DNA of 64,000 nt, from NCBI RefSeq assembly GCF_946151065.1, contig NZ_CAMGZA010000002.1:186001-250000 (forward strand). Reading direction: 5' to 3'. The stretch's first letter is position 1. Every line of letters starts with the position of its first letter. This stretch comes from Microbacterium sp. Marseille-Q6965 (lineage in GTDB: Bacteria > Actinomycetota > Actinomycetes > Actinomycetales > Microbacteriaceae). The notes under the pieces were generated by a model that made no database searches, was not told where the DNA came from, and saw nothing but the letters and a program-made list of their open reading frames with translations. Positions 28,268-37,916 of the stretch are shown in pieces. The position numbers and the translations under genes were made by a program.

Positions 28268-31200
28268 GTGTACGACCCCCGCCCGGGCAACCCCATCGCT
28301 TCCCGTTCCCGCCGGGGGATGAAGACCTCCCTGCGGCGCGCCGCCGCCGCGCTCGCGTCCGCCGGCGCCATCGTCGCCTCTCTGCTCGTGGCGACGCCGG
28401 CCAGCGCGGCGCCCTTCAGCGATGCGGAGGCCATGGTCTACCTGGCGCAGGCGTCACCCACCCAGCTCTCGGGCGGGTCGCAGCTGAGCGGCGAACTGCG
28501 CTTCCAGAACATCGGTGGGCCTGCCGCCATCACGTATAACGCGGTCGGCTACAACGAGCAGGACAACTTCATCTACGGCGTGGGTAACGGGTACATCATC
28601 CGCATCCACAGCAACGGTGCGGTGCAGAACGTCAAGGCGGCCGCCGTCGCGGCGCACGTGGGGGCCTTCCGCGCCTCGACGGCAGAGTTCTGGTACACGA
28701 ACGGGGCGCGCCTGTTCCGCACCAACCTGGCTGTGGCGGGCAGTGCGAGCACGGAGGTGGCGCTCTCACGTAACTTCCCGGCGGCCGACTTCACCTGGGC
28801 GGGCGGGTACTTCTGGGGCATGGGTGGCGGTCAGATCCACCGGCTGTCGACCACCGGTGTGGTCACCAGCTTCCCGGCGCCGGCGCGTCTCAGCGGCTAC
28901 AACGCCGGCGGCGCGTGGACGTACGGGAATGGCAATCTCGGCTTCACCGACAACGCCACCGGCGACATCTCGCAGGTGCGCGTGACCAACCCGGCCGCGG
29001 CCACTCCTACGTTCACGGTCGTCTCGGTGATCTCCGGACCGCCGTCGTCGAACAACGACGCGACGTCGTCGATGGGTTCTCCCGCCGATCTCGCCATCTC
29101 GAAGCGTTTCGCGCAGGACCGGGTGAAGCCGGGAGGCGATGCGAGCTTCGCCCTCACGATCACCAACAACGGCGCGGGTGTCTCCTCCGGTTTCACCGTG
29201 AGCGACCGCCTGCCCGGGGCGCTCACCGGCCTCGAGCTTCCCGCGGGCTGCTCGGTCAGCGCGGGGCAGCTCACCTGCAGCGGTGGCCGACTGGAGGTGG
29301 GCGCGAGCGTCACCTTCACGATCGGCGCCCGCATCGCCGCGAATGCGACGAGCGGGAGCATCCAGAACACGGCGACCGTGCTCGGCAACGAGTCCGACGC
29401 GATCGCCGCCAACAACACCGCCTCCGACAGCATCACCGTCGAGCTTTCGACGCTCACGATCGTCAAGACCGGCGAACTCGACGACGTCAACGGCAACGGC
29501 GTGCCGGACGTCGGCGAGATGATCCGCTACGGGTTCGCCGTGTCCAATCCGGGTACGACCGACCTCACGGGCGTTGCGGTCACCGATCCTCGTGCGGTGG
29601 ACCTCTCGCCCTCCGCGGTCGATCTGGCGGCAGGGGGAACGACACGCTTCACCGGGTCGCGAACCGTCACGCAGGCCGACATCGACTCGGGATCCGTCGA
29701 CAACACCGCCACCGCTTCCGGCACCGACGATTTCGGCGACGTCATCACCAGCGCCCCGTCGAGCTGGTCCGTGGCCGCACCCCCCGAGCCGGCCCTGGAG
29801 GCCATCAAGTCCGCCGAGCTCGTCGACGCGAACGGCAACGGGGCCGCCGACGAGAACGAGACGATCCGCTATGTCGTCACCGTGACGAACACCGGGAACG
29901 TCACCCTCGACGCCGTCTCGGTGGAGGACGCCATCGTGACGCTGACCCCGGAGCGCGTCACGCTCGCTCCCGGCGCGTCGCAGGACTACGCGGGGGAGTA
30001 CCTCGTCAGCGCGCAGGACGTCGCGAACGGGCAGGTGCGCAACACGGCGACCGCGAGCGGCACGTCTCCAGACGGCGCGACGGTGCAGTCACCGCCAAGC
30101 TCCACGGTGACACCGACGGCCGACATCGGACTCACCCTCGTCAAGTCGGGCGAATTCGAGGACACCAACGGCAACGGGCTTCTCGATGGCGGAGAGCGCA
30201 TCCAGTACTCCTTCGTCGTCACGAACACGGGCAACGTGGACATCCGCGAGGTGACCGTCGAGGACCCCCGGGTGACCGGCATCACCCCGGCCTCCGCCGA
30301 CATCCCCGCCGGGGAACAGGTCATCTTCACCGCCGACCCGTACGTCGTCACGGACGAGGATGTCCAGAACACCCGCGTGGTGAATGAGGCGACGGCTTCC
30401 GGCATGCCCCTGGGAGGAGCTGAGCGGATCGAGACCGATCCGTCCTCGGTCACCATCCCGACCGTCGATCCGGTCGCGAGCTGGGTGCTGGACAAGCGCG
30501 CCGACCTGGAGGACGTCAACGGGAACGGCCTCGCCGATGCGGGCGAGATCATCCGCTACTCGTTCCTCGCCACCAACACGGGCACCCTCACTCTGACCGA
30601 CGTGGCCGTCGACGACCCGAAGGTCACCGGCATCTCGCCCGTGAGCGCACGGCTCATCCCCGGGCAGCGCGTGCTGTTCACCGCCGACCCGTACACGGTG
30701 ACGCAGGCGGACGTCGACAGCGGCGCGGTGGAGAACGAGGCGACGGGAACCGGCCGGGCGCCGGATGGCGCGGAGATCATCCCGCCGCCGTCGGCGACCG
30801 TCGTCGACGTACCGCAGGCGGCCCCCGCCCTGCGTGCCGTCAAATCGGGCCAGCTGGCGGACGCCAACGGCAACGGCGTGGCCGACGCCGGTGAGGTGAT
30901 CGACTATGCCGTGGTCGTCACGAACTCCGGAAACGTCACCCTCTCCGACGTGTCCGTCGACGACCCGAAGGCCGGGGCCATGGCCCCGGTGAGCGTGGCG
31001 TCTCTGGCGCCGCGGGAATCGGTCCGCTTCACCGCGTCGCCCTACATCGTCACGGAGGAGGACGTCGCGACCGGGGTCGTGCGGAACACCGCCACCGCGG
31101 CCGGTACGGCACCCGACTCGGCGCGGGTGCAGTCGCCGCCCAGCAGCACGGAGGTCGAGACCGTGCGGCCCGGCCTCACTCTCGGCAAGAGCGCAGAGCT

Positions 31201-33022
31201 CTCCGACGCCAACGGCAACGGCGTGGCCGATGTCGGCGAGACGATCACCTACACCTTCGAGGCGACGAACACCGGCAACACGCGCCTGGAAGACGTCGCC
31301 GTCGACGATCCCCGTGTGGAGGGCGTGCAGCCCGCCTCGGCCCGGATCGACGCCGGGCGCACCCAGCTGTTCGTGTCGGCACCGTACACGGTGACCGAGG
31401 AGGACATCCTCGCCGGCGGTGACATCGTCAACACGGCCACCGCCACGGGCACCGTGCCGGGCGGCGCGGCGATCACCACCCCGCCCGCGTCGGCGGCCGT
31501 GGCCGCCGCCGACGTGGCGGAGGGACTGGTGCTCGAGAAGAACGGCCTGCTCGACGACGCGAACGGCAACGGCGTCGCCGACCTCGGCGAGACTGTCGCC
31601 TACGTGTTCGTCGCGACGAACACGGGCAACGTGACGCTGCGCGGCGTCAGCGTGACGGATGACCGCGTCTCCTCGATCAGCCCCGTCTCGGCCGATATCG
31701 CCCCCGGCGCGTCCGAGACCTTCGCGGCGGAGGCGTACCGCGTCTCGCAGGCCGACATCGACGCCGGACGCCTCGTCAACGTCGCCACGGCCGCGGGGCG
31801 CGCACCGAGCGGGAACACGGTCGGCTCCGAGCGCGCCACGCACTCCCTGCCCGTCAGCGATCCCGTCGCCGCGCTCGTGACCGACAAGCGGGCCGAACTC
31901 GTGGATGGCAACGGCAATGCCGTCGCCGACGAGGGGGAGAGCATCCGCTACACCATCGTGGTGACCAACCGCGGCAACGTCACGCTGCACGATGTGCGTG
32001 CCCACGACGCGATGCTCACCGGTCTCACGCCGGCGAGCATCGACTCCCTTGCCCCGGGTGCTGAGGCCGTGTTCACCGCCGATCCCTACGTCGTCACCCG
32101 TGCGGATGTGGACCGGGGAGTCATCCTGAACTCGGCGCGCGCCACCGGGAGCACTCCGAGCGGCGGCGAGACGCAGTCGCCGCCGGCGACGGTGTCCACG
32201 CCGACGGTCGATCCGGGCATGCTGATGAAGAAGCTCGCGACCCTGGAAGACCTCAACGGCAACGGCATGGCGGATCTCGGGGAGCGGATCACCTACGCGT
32301 TCGCGGTGACCAACACGGGCAACACCCGCATCGAGAACGTCTCGATCGACGACCCTCGGGTGGTCCGGATCGCTCCGGCATCCGCGACGCTCCTGGTGGG
32401 GGAGCAGGTCGTCTTCACTGCCGACCCCTACCTCGTGACCGAGGACGACATCGTGGCGGGCGAGATCACGAACACCGCCACCGCGACAGGGTCACTCCCC
32501 GGCGGCGGGGAGATCACCACGCCGCCCTCGACGGTGAGCGTGTCCCCGGCACCCGTCTCCACGCAGCTCGCGGTTGACAAGGAGGCGGCGCCGCACGACG
32601 CCGACGGCGACGGGGTGCTCGAGCAGGGGGAGTCCATCTCGTACCGCATCACCGTCACGAACACGGGCAACGTCACTCTCACGGACGTGGCGATCGTCGA
32701 CGCCAAGCTCGCCGGCCTCACACCGTCGCGCCTCGCGTCGCTCGCGCCCGGGGCGTCGGTCACGGCCACCGCCGACGCATATGTCGTCACCGCCGCGGAT
32801 GCCGCCCGGGGCAGCGTCGAGAACCAGGCCGCCGCAACCGCAACCGGGCCGAGCGGAGAGCCGGTCCAGGGCCGCTCCGAGATCGTGCGGACGTACACGG
32901 GCGGGCTGGCCGCCACCGGGGTCGACGGAGCACCGATCGTCGTGCTCGGCGCGGCGGCGTTGCTGCTCGCCTTCGGCGCGGCGCTCATCGCGGGCATGCG
33001 TCGACGGGCGCGGCTGCGGTAG
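28268..33022 (+). CDS. Giant sortase-anchored surface protein with ten DUF11-like repeats
   Basis: The 1584-residue protein starts at GTG 28268, eight bases after AGGAG. It has a long signal peptide (cleavage near ASA-A, residue 47). A DUF6923-like beta-propeller domain follows (about 49-270, NAVGYNEQDNFIYGV), then a classic DUF11 domain (about 272-394). Ten tandem repeats of about 115 residues span about 395-1546. All but the last two-arm variant keep D-x-N-G-N-G/A-x-x-D-x-x-E, then YxxxVTNTGN, and SPPS near the end. The C-terminus is LAATG (1547-1551), a hydrophobic helix and MRRRARLR, an LAXTG-type sortase signal. It is probably a wall-linked stalk or adhesin; ligand unknown. No sortase gene is nearby. 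Confidence 0.9.
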   Translation: MYDPRPGNPIASRSRRGMKTSLRRAAAALASAGAIVASLLVATPASAAPFSDAEAMVYLAQASPTQLSGGSQLSGELRFQNIGGPAAITYNAVGYNEQDNFIYGVGNGYIIRIHSNGAVQNVKAAAVAAHVGAFRASTAEFWYTNGARLFRTNLAVAGSASTEVALSRNFPAADFTWAGGYFWGMGGGQIHRLSTTGVVTSFPAPARLSGYNAGGAWTYGNGNLGFTDNATGDISQVRVTNPAAATPTFTVVSVISGPPSSNNDATSSMGSPADLAISKRFAQDRVKPGGDASFALTITNNGAGVSSGFTVSDRLPGALTGLELPAGCSVSAGQLTCSGGRLEVGASVTFTIGARIAANATSGSIQNTATVLGNESDAIAANNTASDSITVELSTLTIVKTGELDDVNGNGVPDVGEMIRYGFAVSNPGTTDLTGVAVTDPRAVDLSPSAVDLAAGGTTRFTGSRTVTQADIDSGSVDNTATASGTDDFGDVITSAPSSWSVAAPPEPALEAIKSAELVDANGNGAADENETIRYVVTVTNTGNVTLDAVSVEDAIVTLTPERVTLAPGASQDYAGEYLVSAQDVANGQVRNTATASGTSPDGATVQSPPSSTVTPTADIGLTLVKSGEFEDTNGNGLLDGGERIQYSFVVTNTGNVDIREVTVEDPRVTGITPASADIPAGEQVIFTADPYVVTDEDVQNTRVVNEATASGMPLGGAERIETDPSSVTIPTVDPVASWVLDKRADLEDVNGNGLADAGEIIRYSFLATNTGTLTLTDVAVDDPKVTGISPVSARLIPGQRVLFTADPYTVTQADVDSGAVENEATGTGRAPDGAEIIPPPSATVVDVPQAAPALRAVKSGQLADANGNGVADAGEVIDYAVVVTNSGNVTLSDVSVDDPKAGAMAPVSVASLAPRESVRFTASPYIVTEEDVATGVVRNTATAAGTAPDSARVQSPPSSTEVETVRPGLTLGKSAELSDANGNGVADVGETITYTFEATNTGNTRLEDVAVDDPRVEGVQPASARIDAGRTQLFVSAPYTVTEEDILAGGDIVNTATATGTVPGGAAITTPPASAAVAAADVAEGLVLEKNGLLDDANGNGVADLGETVAYVFVATNTGNVTLRGVSVTDDRVSSISPVSADIAPGASETFAAEAYRVSQADIDAGRLVNVATAAGRAPSGNTVGSERATHSLPVSDPVAALVTDKRAELVDGNGNAVADEGESIRYTIVVTNRGNVTLHDVRAHDAMLTGLTPASIDSLAPGAEAVFTADPYVVTRADVDRGVILNSARATGSTPSGGETQSPPATVSTPTVDPGMLMKKLATLEDLNGNGMADLGERITYAFAVTNTGNTRIENVSIDDPRVVRIAPASATLLVGEQVVFTADPYLVTEDDIVAGEITNTATATGSLPGGGEITTPPSTVSVSPAPVSTQLAVDKEAAPHDADGDGVLEQGESISYRITVTNTGNVTLTDVAIVDAKLAGLTPSRLASLAPGASVTATADAYVVTAADAARGSVENQAAATATGPSGEPVQGRSEIVRTYTGGLAATGVDGAPIVVLGAAALLLAFGAALIAGMRRRARLR

Positions 33023-33126
33023 GGCGCACGTTCGGGGCGGTGAGGTGCACCGGCATCCGGGCGTACCGGCGTAACCGGCGGGATCATCGCCCCACGCCGG
33101 TGAGTCCCCGGTCGGCATCGCGGTGC

Positions 33127-34497
33127 TCAGCGCCGGTCGGTCTCCCACCCGGGGCCGGCCGATCCCGCCGCATACTCCTCGAGCGGCACGCTCCCGTCGC
33201 GCCAGGCGGCGATCACCGGCTCGACGATGCGCCACGACTCCTCGGCAACGTCGCCGCGCACCGACAGCAACGGGTCGCCGTCGAGGATCCCCTTGAGCAC
33301 CTGGCCGTACGGCAGGAGGTGACCGGGCTTCTGCTCGGTGGTGAGCACGCTCTGCTCGAGGGCGAAGACGTCGCCGCTGCCGTTCATCGTCACCGCGAGC
33401 GCGACGTCGCCCGTCATCAGATCCATCGTGATCCTGTCGGGCTTCGGCGTGCCCGTGAGCCCCTCGATGGGCTCCACGGGGCGCATCCGCACGGTCACGG
33501 TGGTCCGATCCTCGGCGAGCGCCTTCCCGGAGCGCAGGACGAACGGCACGCCGCGCCATCGGGGCGTGTCGATCTCGCACACGATCTCTGCAAGCGTCTC
33601 GGTCTGGCGGCTCGCGTCCACACCCTGCTCGTCCACATACGACGGCAGTTCACGGGACCCTACACGCCCCGCGCTGTACCGCGCGCGGCGGCTGGAGGCG
33701 ACGGCGTCGCCGCCGCGCACACGCGTGCTGCGCAGCACCTGCGCGATGTTCGAGCGCAGCTCCACCTCGTCCAGGCGGGGGATCGGCTCCATGGCGAGGA
33801 GTGCCATGACCTCCAACAGGTGGCTCTGCAGCATGTCGATCAGGGCGCCCGTGGCGTCGTAGTAGCCTCCGCGCCCCTCCAGGCCCAGCGTCTCGTCGAA
33901 GACGATCTCCACTCCCTCGACGCTCTCGCGCTGCCACGCGCCCTCGAACATCCGGTTGGCGAACCGCATCCCGAGGATGTTCAGCACCATCGACATGCCG
34001 AGGAAATGGTCGATCCGGTAGATCTGCGTCTCGGGCACCAGCCGCGTCAGCAGACGGTTGAGTCGGCGCGCCGAGGCCTGGTCGGTGCCGAACGGCTTCT
34101 CGAGTGCCAGCCGGGTGTCGTCGGGCAGGTCCACCTCGCGCAGCGCCTCGCACGCCGCGATCGTGACGCTCGGCGGCAACGCGAAGTAGATCACGGGGGT
34201 ATGACGGCAGGCGGCGAGCACCCGCCGCAGGTCTTCCGCGCTCGTCGCATCGGCGCGGATGTAGACCGCCGAGTCGAGCAGGTCGGGCGGGGCGTCGCCG
34301 CCGTCCTCCACCCTCGCGAAGCTCTCGGAGACGAGCCGCCGCCACTCGTCGTCGGTGCTCTCGCCGGTGCTGGCGCCGATCACCTGCACGTCGTAGTCGT
34401 GGCGCATCAGCAGGCTGGCCAGGCCGGGCAGCAGCAGCCGCTCGGTCAGGTCGCCGCCGGCGCCCAGGATCACCACGCTCGCGCTCGGTCTGCCCAT
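33127..34497 (-). CDS. zwf: Glucose-6-phosphate dehydrogenase family protein
   Basis: The 456-residue protein has the NADP-binding motif GAGGDLTERLLLPGL, the EKPFG strand and a substrate region with RIDHF. In G6PD this continues as LGK, but here it is LGM, so the usual substrate-binding lysine is replaced by methionine. The catalytic histidine equivalent in MLQSH is kept. It may be a second, diverged paralogue rather than the main pentose-phosphate enzyme; no opcA, tkt or tal gene is adjacent. TAGCCT lies six bases before the ATG. Confidence 0.85.
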   Translation of the reverse strand: MGRPSASVVILGAGGDLTERLLLPGLASLLMRHDYDVQVIGASTGESTDDEWRRLVSESFARVEDGGDAPPDLLDSAVYIRADATSAEDLRRVLAACRHTPVIYFALPPSVTIAACEALREVDLPDDTRLALEKPFGTDQASARRLNRLLTRLVPETQIYRIDHFLGMSMVLNILGMRFANRMFEGAWQRESVEGVEIVFDETLGLEGRGGYYDATGALIDMLQSHLLEVMALLAMEPIPRLDEVELRSNIAQVLRSTRVRGGDAVASSRRARYSAGRVGSRELPSYVDEQGVDASRQTETLAEIVCEIDTPRWRGVPFVLRSGKALAEDRTTVTVRMRPVEPIEGLTGTPKPDRITMDLMTGDVALAVTMNGSGDVFALEQSVLTTEQKPGHLLPYGQVLKGILDGDPLLSVRGDVAEESWRIVEPVIAAWRDGSVPLEEYAAGSAGPGWETDRR

Positions 34498-34575
34498 GCC
34501 CCGAGGCTAGCCGCGCCCGCCGGCGCCCGTCGAGGGCGGGACGGACGCGCGGCGGGGCGGGCGTAGGCTGGATCG

Positions 34576-35568
34576 GTGACCGTCGCTCCACCCGCCGCCC
34601 GTTCCTGGTTGCCGGCGGTGCTGGCGATCGGCGGCGCCGTGGCCGTGGGCGTGCTGGCCGCGCTGCAGGCCCGCGTGAATGCCCAGCTCGGCGTTGCGCT
34701 CGACGACGGTCTCGTCGCCGCCGTCATCTCCTTCGGCAGCGGTCTGGCGATCCTCGTCGTGCTCAGCGCCCTGCTGCCCGCCGGGCGCTCGGGCATCCGC
34801 TCGCTCATCGCGGCCATCCGGTCGGGCAAGGCCCCGTGGTGGATGCTCGTCGGCGGCGCCGCCGGGGCGCTCACCGTGGCGACGCAGGGCCTCACCGTGG
34901 CCATCATCGGCGTCTCGCTCTTCACGGTCGGCATGGTGGCGGGCCAGACGCTGATCGGCATCGTCGTGGATCGGGTCGGCTACGGGCCGGCGGGGGTCAC
35001 GGCGGTCACCGTGCCGCGTGTGGTCGGCGCGGCGCTCGCGCTCGCGGCCGTCGCGTTCTCGCTCGGCGGCGACGCCATCACGCGCGCGCCGCTGTGGATG
35101 CTGGTGCTGCCGCTGCTCGTCGGCTTCGCTGTGGCGTGGCAGCAGGCCACCAACGGACGGCTGCGGGCGGCCGTCGGGTCCGCGCTGGCGGCCACGACCG
35201 TGAACTTCGTCGGGGGCACCGCCGTGCTCGCCATCGCGGCGCTCATCCACGTGGCCGTCGTCGGCGCACCGGATCCGCTGCCCGGCGAGCCGTGGCTGTA
35301 CGTGGGCGGGCTGATCGGCTGCGTCTACATCTTCATGAGCGCGGCGCTGGTTGCCCGGACGGGCGTGCTGCTGTTCGGCCTGGCCTCGGTGCTCGGCCAA
35401 CTCGTCGGGTCGGTGGTGCTCGACGCGATCTGGCCGCCCGTGGCGCCCGCCGCGGCGTGGCAGTCCGCCACCACGGTGGCGCTCGCGTCCATCGGCGTCG
35501 CGATCGCCGCGGTGCGCTGGCGCCGTCGGCGCCCGGCCGCCGTCGACGCTACTGCGGCAGCCGACTGA
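34576..35568 (+). CDS. DMT transporter, YdcZ/DUF606 type
   Basis: A 330-residue protein with about ten membrane helices in two halves. Each half has the DUF606 pattern: ALQARVNAQLG...ISFGSGLAIL in the first, WQQATNGRLRAAVGSALAATTVNFVGGTAVL in the second. Such fused two-domain YdcZ proteins are common in actinobacteria; transport substrate is unknown. TAGGCT is six bases before the GTG. Its 3' end overlaps the convergent nitroreductase by 20 bases. Confidence 0.85.
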   Translation: MTVAPPAARSWLPAVLAIGGAVAVGVLAALQARVNAQLGVALDDGLVAAVISFGSGLAILVVLSALLPAGRSGIRSLIAAIRSGKAPWWMLVGGAAGALTVATQGLTVAIIGVSLFTVGMVAGQTLIGIVVDRVGYGPAGVTAVTVPRVVGAALALAAVAFSLGGDAITRAPLWMLVLPLLVGFAVAWQQATNGRLRAAVGSALAATTVNFVGGTAVLAIAALIHVAVVGAPDPLPGEPWLYVGGLIGCVYIFMSAALVARTGVLLFGLASVLGQLVGSVVLDAIWPPVAPAAAWQSATTVALASIGVAIAAVRWRRRRPAAVDATAAAD

Positions 35569-36112
35569 GGAACTCCTCGGGATCCACCGTCTTGCGGTGA
35601 CCGCCGCGTTCGTCCTCAGGCTTGCCGCCCACATACAGCCACCCCAGCAGGCGCTCGTCCTTCGCGAGGCGATGCGCCTTCGCGACGGGCTTGCTGCGAG
35701 TGTAGCGGCCGGTACGCCAGATGACGCCCCAGCCGGCCTCATCCAGCAGCAGGCTCAGCGTGTGGGCGACCCCCGAGGCGACGGCCTCCTGCTCCCACGC
35801 GGGCACCTTCTCACTGGGCCGGATGCACGCGACGATGGCGATCAGCAGCGGCGCACGCAGCGGCTTTGACGACGGTTCGTCGTCGCCCTGCGCCTTCGCG
35901 ATGGCGCGTCCGAGCCGCTCGCGGTCCGCGCCGCGCAACTCGATGAGCCGCCACGGCCGCAGCCCGGAGTGATCCGCCACGCGCGCCGCCGCCGCGACGA
36001 GGTCGAGCAGCTCCTCGCGGGTGGGTGCGACGTCGGTCACCTTCGAGTACGAGCGGCGCGCGCGCACCGCATCCCGCGCCGGGTGCGGGGTGCGGGCGTC
36101 GGAAACGCTCAC
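35549..36112 (-). CDS. Nitroreductase-family protein
   Basis: A 187-residue flavin-dependent nitroreductase-like protein. RRSYSKVTDVAPTREELLDLVAAAARVADHSGLRPWRLI matches the FMN-binding N-terminus, and GVAHTLSLLLDEAGWGVIWRTG the central helix. It lacks a clear specificity motif, so the electron acceptor is unknown. GTG 36112 overlaps the msrB stop (GTGA), so it is coupled to msrB; a joint role in oxidative stress is inferred. Confidence 0.8.
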   Translation of the reverse strand: MSVSDARTPHPARDAVRARRSYSKVTDVAPTREELLDLVAAAARVADHSGLRPWRLIELRGADRERLGRAIAKAQGDDEPSSKPLRAPLLIAIVACIRPSEKVPAWEQEAVASGVAHTLSLLLDEAGWGVIWRTGRYTRSKPVAKAHRLAKDERLLGWLYVGGKPEDERGGHRKTVDPEEFLSRLPQ

Positions 36113-36510
36113 GACTCCGGCGTGAAGTCCAGGGCGATGGAGTTCATGCAGTAGCGGTCGCCGGTGGGGGTGCCGAAGCCATCGGGGAACACGTGGCCGA
36201 GGTGCGAGCCGCACTTGGCGCAGCGCACCTCGGTGCGCACCATGCCGTGGCTGGTGTCCTCGAGCAGTTCGACGGCCTCGGGGCGCACGGACTCGTAGAA
36301 GCTCGGCCAGCCGCAGTGCGAGTCGAACTTCGTGCCGCTCACGAACAGCTCGTTGCCGCACGCCGCGCACGTGTAGATGCCGGCGCGCTCCTCGTCCAGC
36401 AGCTCGCCCGTCCACGGGCGCTCGGTGGCGGCCTCACGCAGGACGGCGTACCGGTCCTCGCCGAGCTCGTTACGCCACTCGTCCTCGGACTTCTGCACTT
36501 CATAGGCCAT
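36109..36510 (-). CDS. msrB: Peptide-methionine (R)-S-oxide reductase
   Basis: MsrB reduces the R-form of methionine sulphoxide in proteins. The 133-residue enzyme has two zinc CxxC pairs (CAACG and CAKCG), the substrate motif SHCGWPSFYE and the catalytic Cys in GDRYCMNS. Length is normal for a stand-alone MsrB. The ATG is six bases after TACCCT on the minus strand, another leaderless-type start. It is the first gene of a pair with the nitroreductase. Confidence 0.97.
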   Translation of the reverse strand: MAYEVQKSEDEWRNELGEDRYAVLREAATERPWTGELLDEERAGIYTCAACGNELFVSGTKFDSHCGWPSFYESVRPEAVELLEDTSHGMVRTEVRCAKCGSHLGHVFPDGFGTPTGDRYCMNSIALDFTPES

Positions 36511-36575
36511 GTCTCCAGGGTACGCGGATCGGGGTGCGCCGGCGCGGGTCGCGGGCGTGCGGGCAGACTGGGGGC

Positions 36576-37607
36576 ATGGACTCCGAGGTCGCCGCCGTGC
36601 GCGAGCGTTACGCCCGCTTCGCGCGCGATGAGGCCCCCGGGCGCAGCGCGCTGTACGCGGAATGGGCGGCGGGCGTGGCCCGCGACCGCGACATCGCGGC
36701 GCTGCTCGCGCGTCTGGACCCGCCCCATCGCCAGCCGCCGCTCGTGTTCGCGGTCACCCGCCTGCTCGGTGCCGAGGAGGGCGACTACGACCGGTGGGCA
36801 GCGTTCGTGCGATCGCACGCCGATCTCGTCGTCGCGGAGTGTGCCGCGCGGTCCGTGCAGACCAACGAGCCGGGACGCTGCGCGCCGCTGGTGTACGCCC
36901 TGCAACGGGTGCGCGGGCCGATCGCGCTCCTCGAGGTGGGCGCCTCGGCCGGCCTGTGCCTCTACCCCGACCGCTATGCGTATCGCTTCCGAGGCGACGA
37001 CGGATCGGTGCGTGAGCTGGGGGCGGGAGCTCCCGTCGTGCTCGAGTGCGCCCTGCGCGGCAACACCCCCGTGCCCACCATCCTGCCGGAGGTCGTGTGG
37101 CGCGCCGGGGTCGATCCGGCCCCCCGCCACCCGACGCGTCCCGACGATCGGGCCTGGATCAGGGGGCTCGTCTGGCCAGGAGAGAGCGGCCGGGCCGCGC
37201 GCATCGACGCGGCCCTCGACGTCGCGGCCGCAGATCCGCCGCTCCTCGTCGCGGCCGACGCCAGTGCGCCCCGCGTGCTCGAGGCACTGGCGGCGCAGGC
37301 GCCGCCGGAGGCCACGCTCGTCGTGACGACGCCCGGTGTCCTGCCGCACGTGCCGCGCGCCGCACGCGAGCGCCTGATCGCGATCATCCGCTCGCTGGAT
37401 GCACGCTGGATCACGCTGGACGCACCCGCCCTTCACGACGCGTGGACGCGGCCGCCCGAGCCGGTCGGCTGGGATGGCTTCGCGCTGGCGCTGGATGGCG
37501 ACATCATCGCGGCCGCCGACCCGCTCGGCGCGTGGATCGCAGCCCGCACGGCGCAGGATTCCGGCGCGCGCGGTGTGCCTCCCGGGGGCGCGCGCTCCTC
37601 GTCCTAG
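36576..37607 (+). CDS. DUF2332 protein
   Basis: A 343-residue conserved protein. It keeps the DUF2332 landmarks: YARFARDEAPGRSALYAEWA at the start, PLVYALQRVRGPIALLEVGASAGLCL (a Rossmann-like glycine-rich turn) and the histidine-rich HPTRPDDRAWIRGLVWPGE. The GASAGL turn suggests a methyltransferase-like fold, but this is inference and function is unknown. CAGACT lies six bases before the ATG. Confidence 0.8.
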   Translation: MDSEVAAVRERYARFARDEAPGRSALYAEWAAGVARDRDIAALLARLDPPHRQPPLVFAVTRLLGAEEGDYDRWAAFVRSHADLVVAECAARSVQTNEPGRCAPLVYALQRVRGPIALLEVGASAGLCLYPDRYAYRFRGDDGSVRELGAGAPVVLECALRGNTPVPTILPEVVWRAGVDPAPRHPTRPDDRAWIRGLVWPGESGRAARIDAALDVAAADPPLLVAADASAPRVLEALAAQAPPEATLVVTTPGVLPHVPRAARERLIAIIRSLDARWITLDAPALHDAWTRPPEPVGWDGFALALDGDIIAAADPLGAWIAARTAQDSGARGVPPGGARSSS

Positions 37608-37616
37608 CGTGAAGGT

Positions 37617-37856
37617 GTGGCCCTGACCGAGACCGATCGCGCAATCCTCGCCTTCGAGGCGGAATGGACGAGGCACGCAGGCGCCAAGGAGGAGGCGATC
37701 CGCGCCACCCTCGGCATGACGCCCGCCCGCTATTACCAGGTGCTCGGCCGCCTCATCGACACCGCCGACGCACTCGAGCACGACCCGCTTCTCGTCAAGC
37801 GCCTGCGCCGGGTGCGCGACGAACGTCTTGCGCGCCGCGCCGCCCTGCACGCCTGA
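37617..37856 (+). CDS. DUF3263 protein
   Basis: A 79-residue protein recognised by [37 protein letters not shown], the core of DUF3263, a small helical actinobacterial family with a helix-turn-helix look. TAGCGT is six bases before the GTG. It lies just before the LytR_C gene, a pairing typical of actinobacteria. DNA binding is a guess. Confidence 0.85.
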   Translation: MALTETDRAILAFEAEWTRHAGAKEEAIRATLGMTPARYYQVLGRLIDTADALEHDPLLVKRLRRVRDERLARRAALHA

Positions 37857-37916
37857 ACCGGGCCGCGGTCGCCCGCCGTTCAGAATCGCCGGAGAGGTGC
37901 CCGGTAGCATCGTCGG

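Noticed and set aside
29450..32900. Tandem repeats that could suggest CRISPR or satellite DNA
   Set aside because: The period is about 345 bases, identity is mostly at protein level and the frame is open throughout, so these are protein domains.
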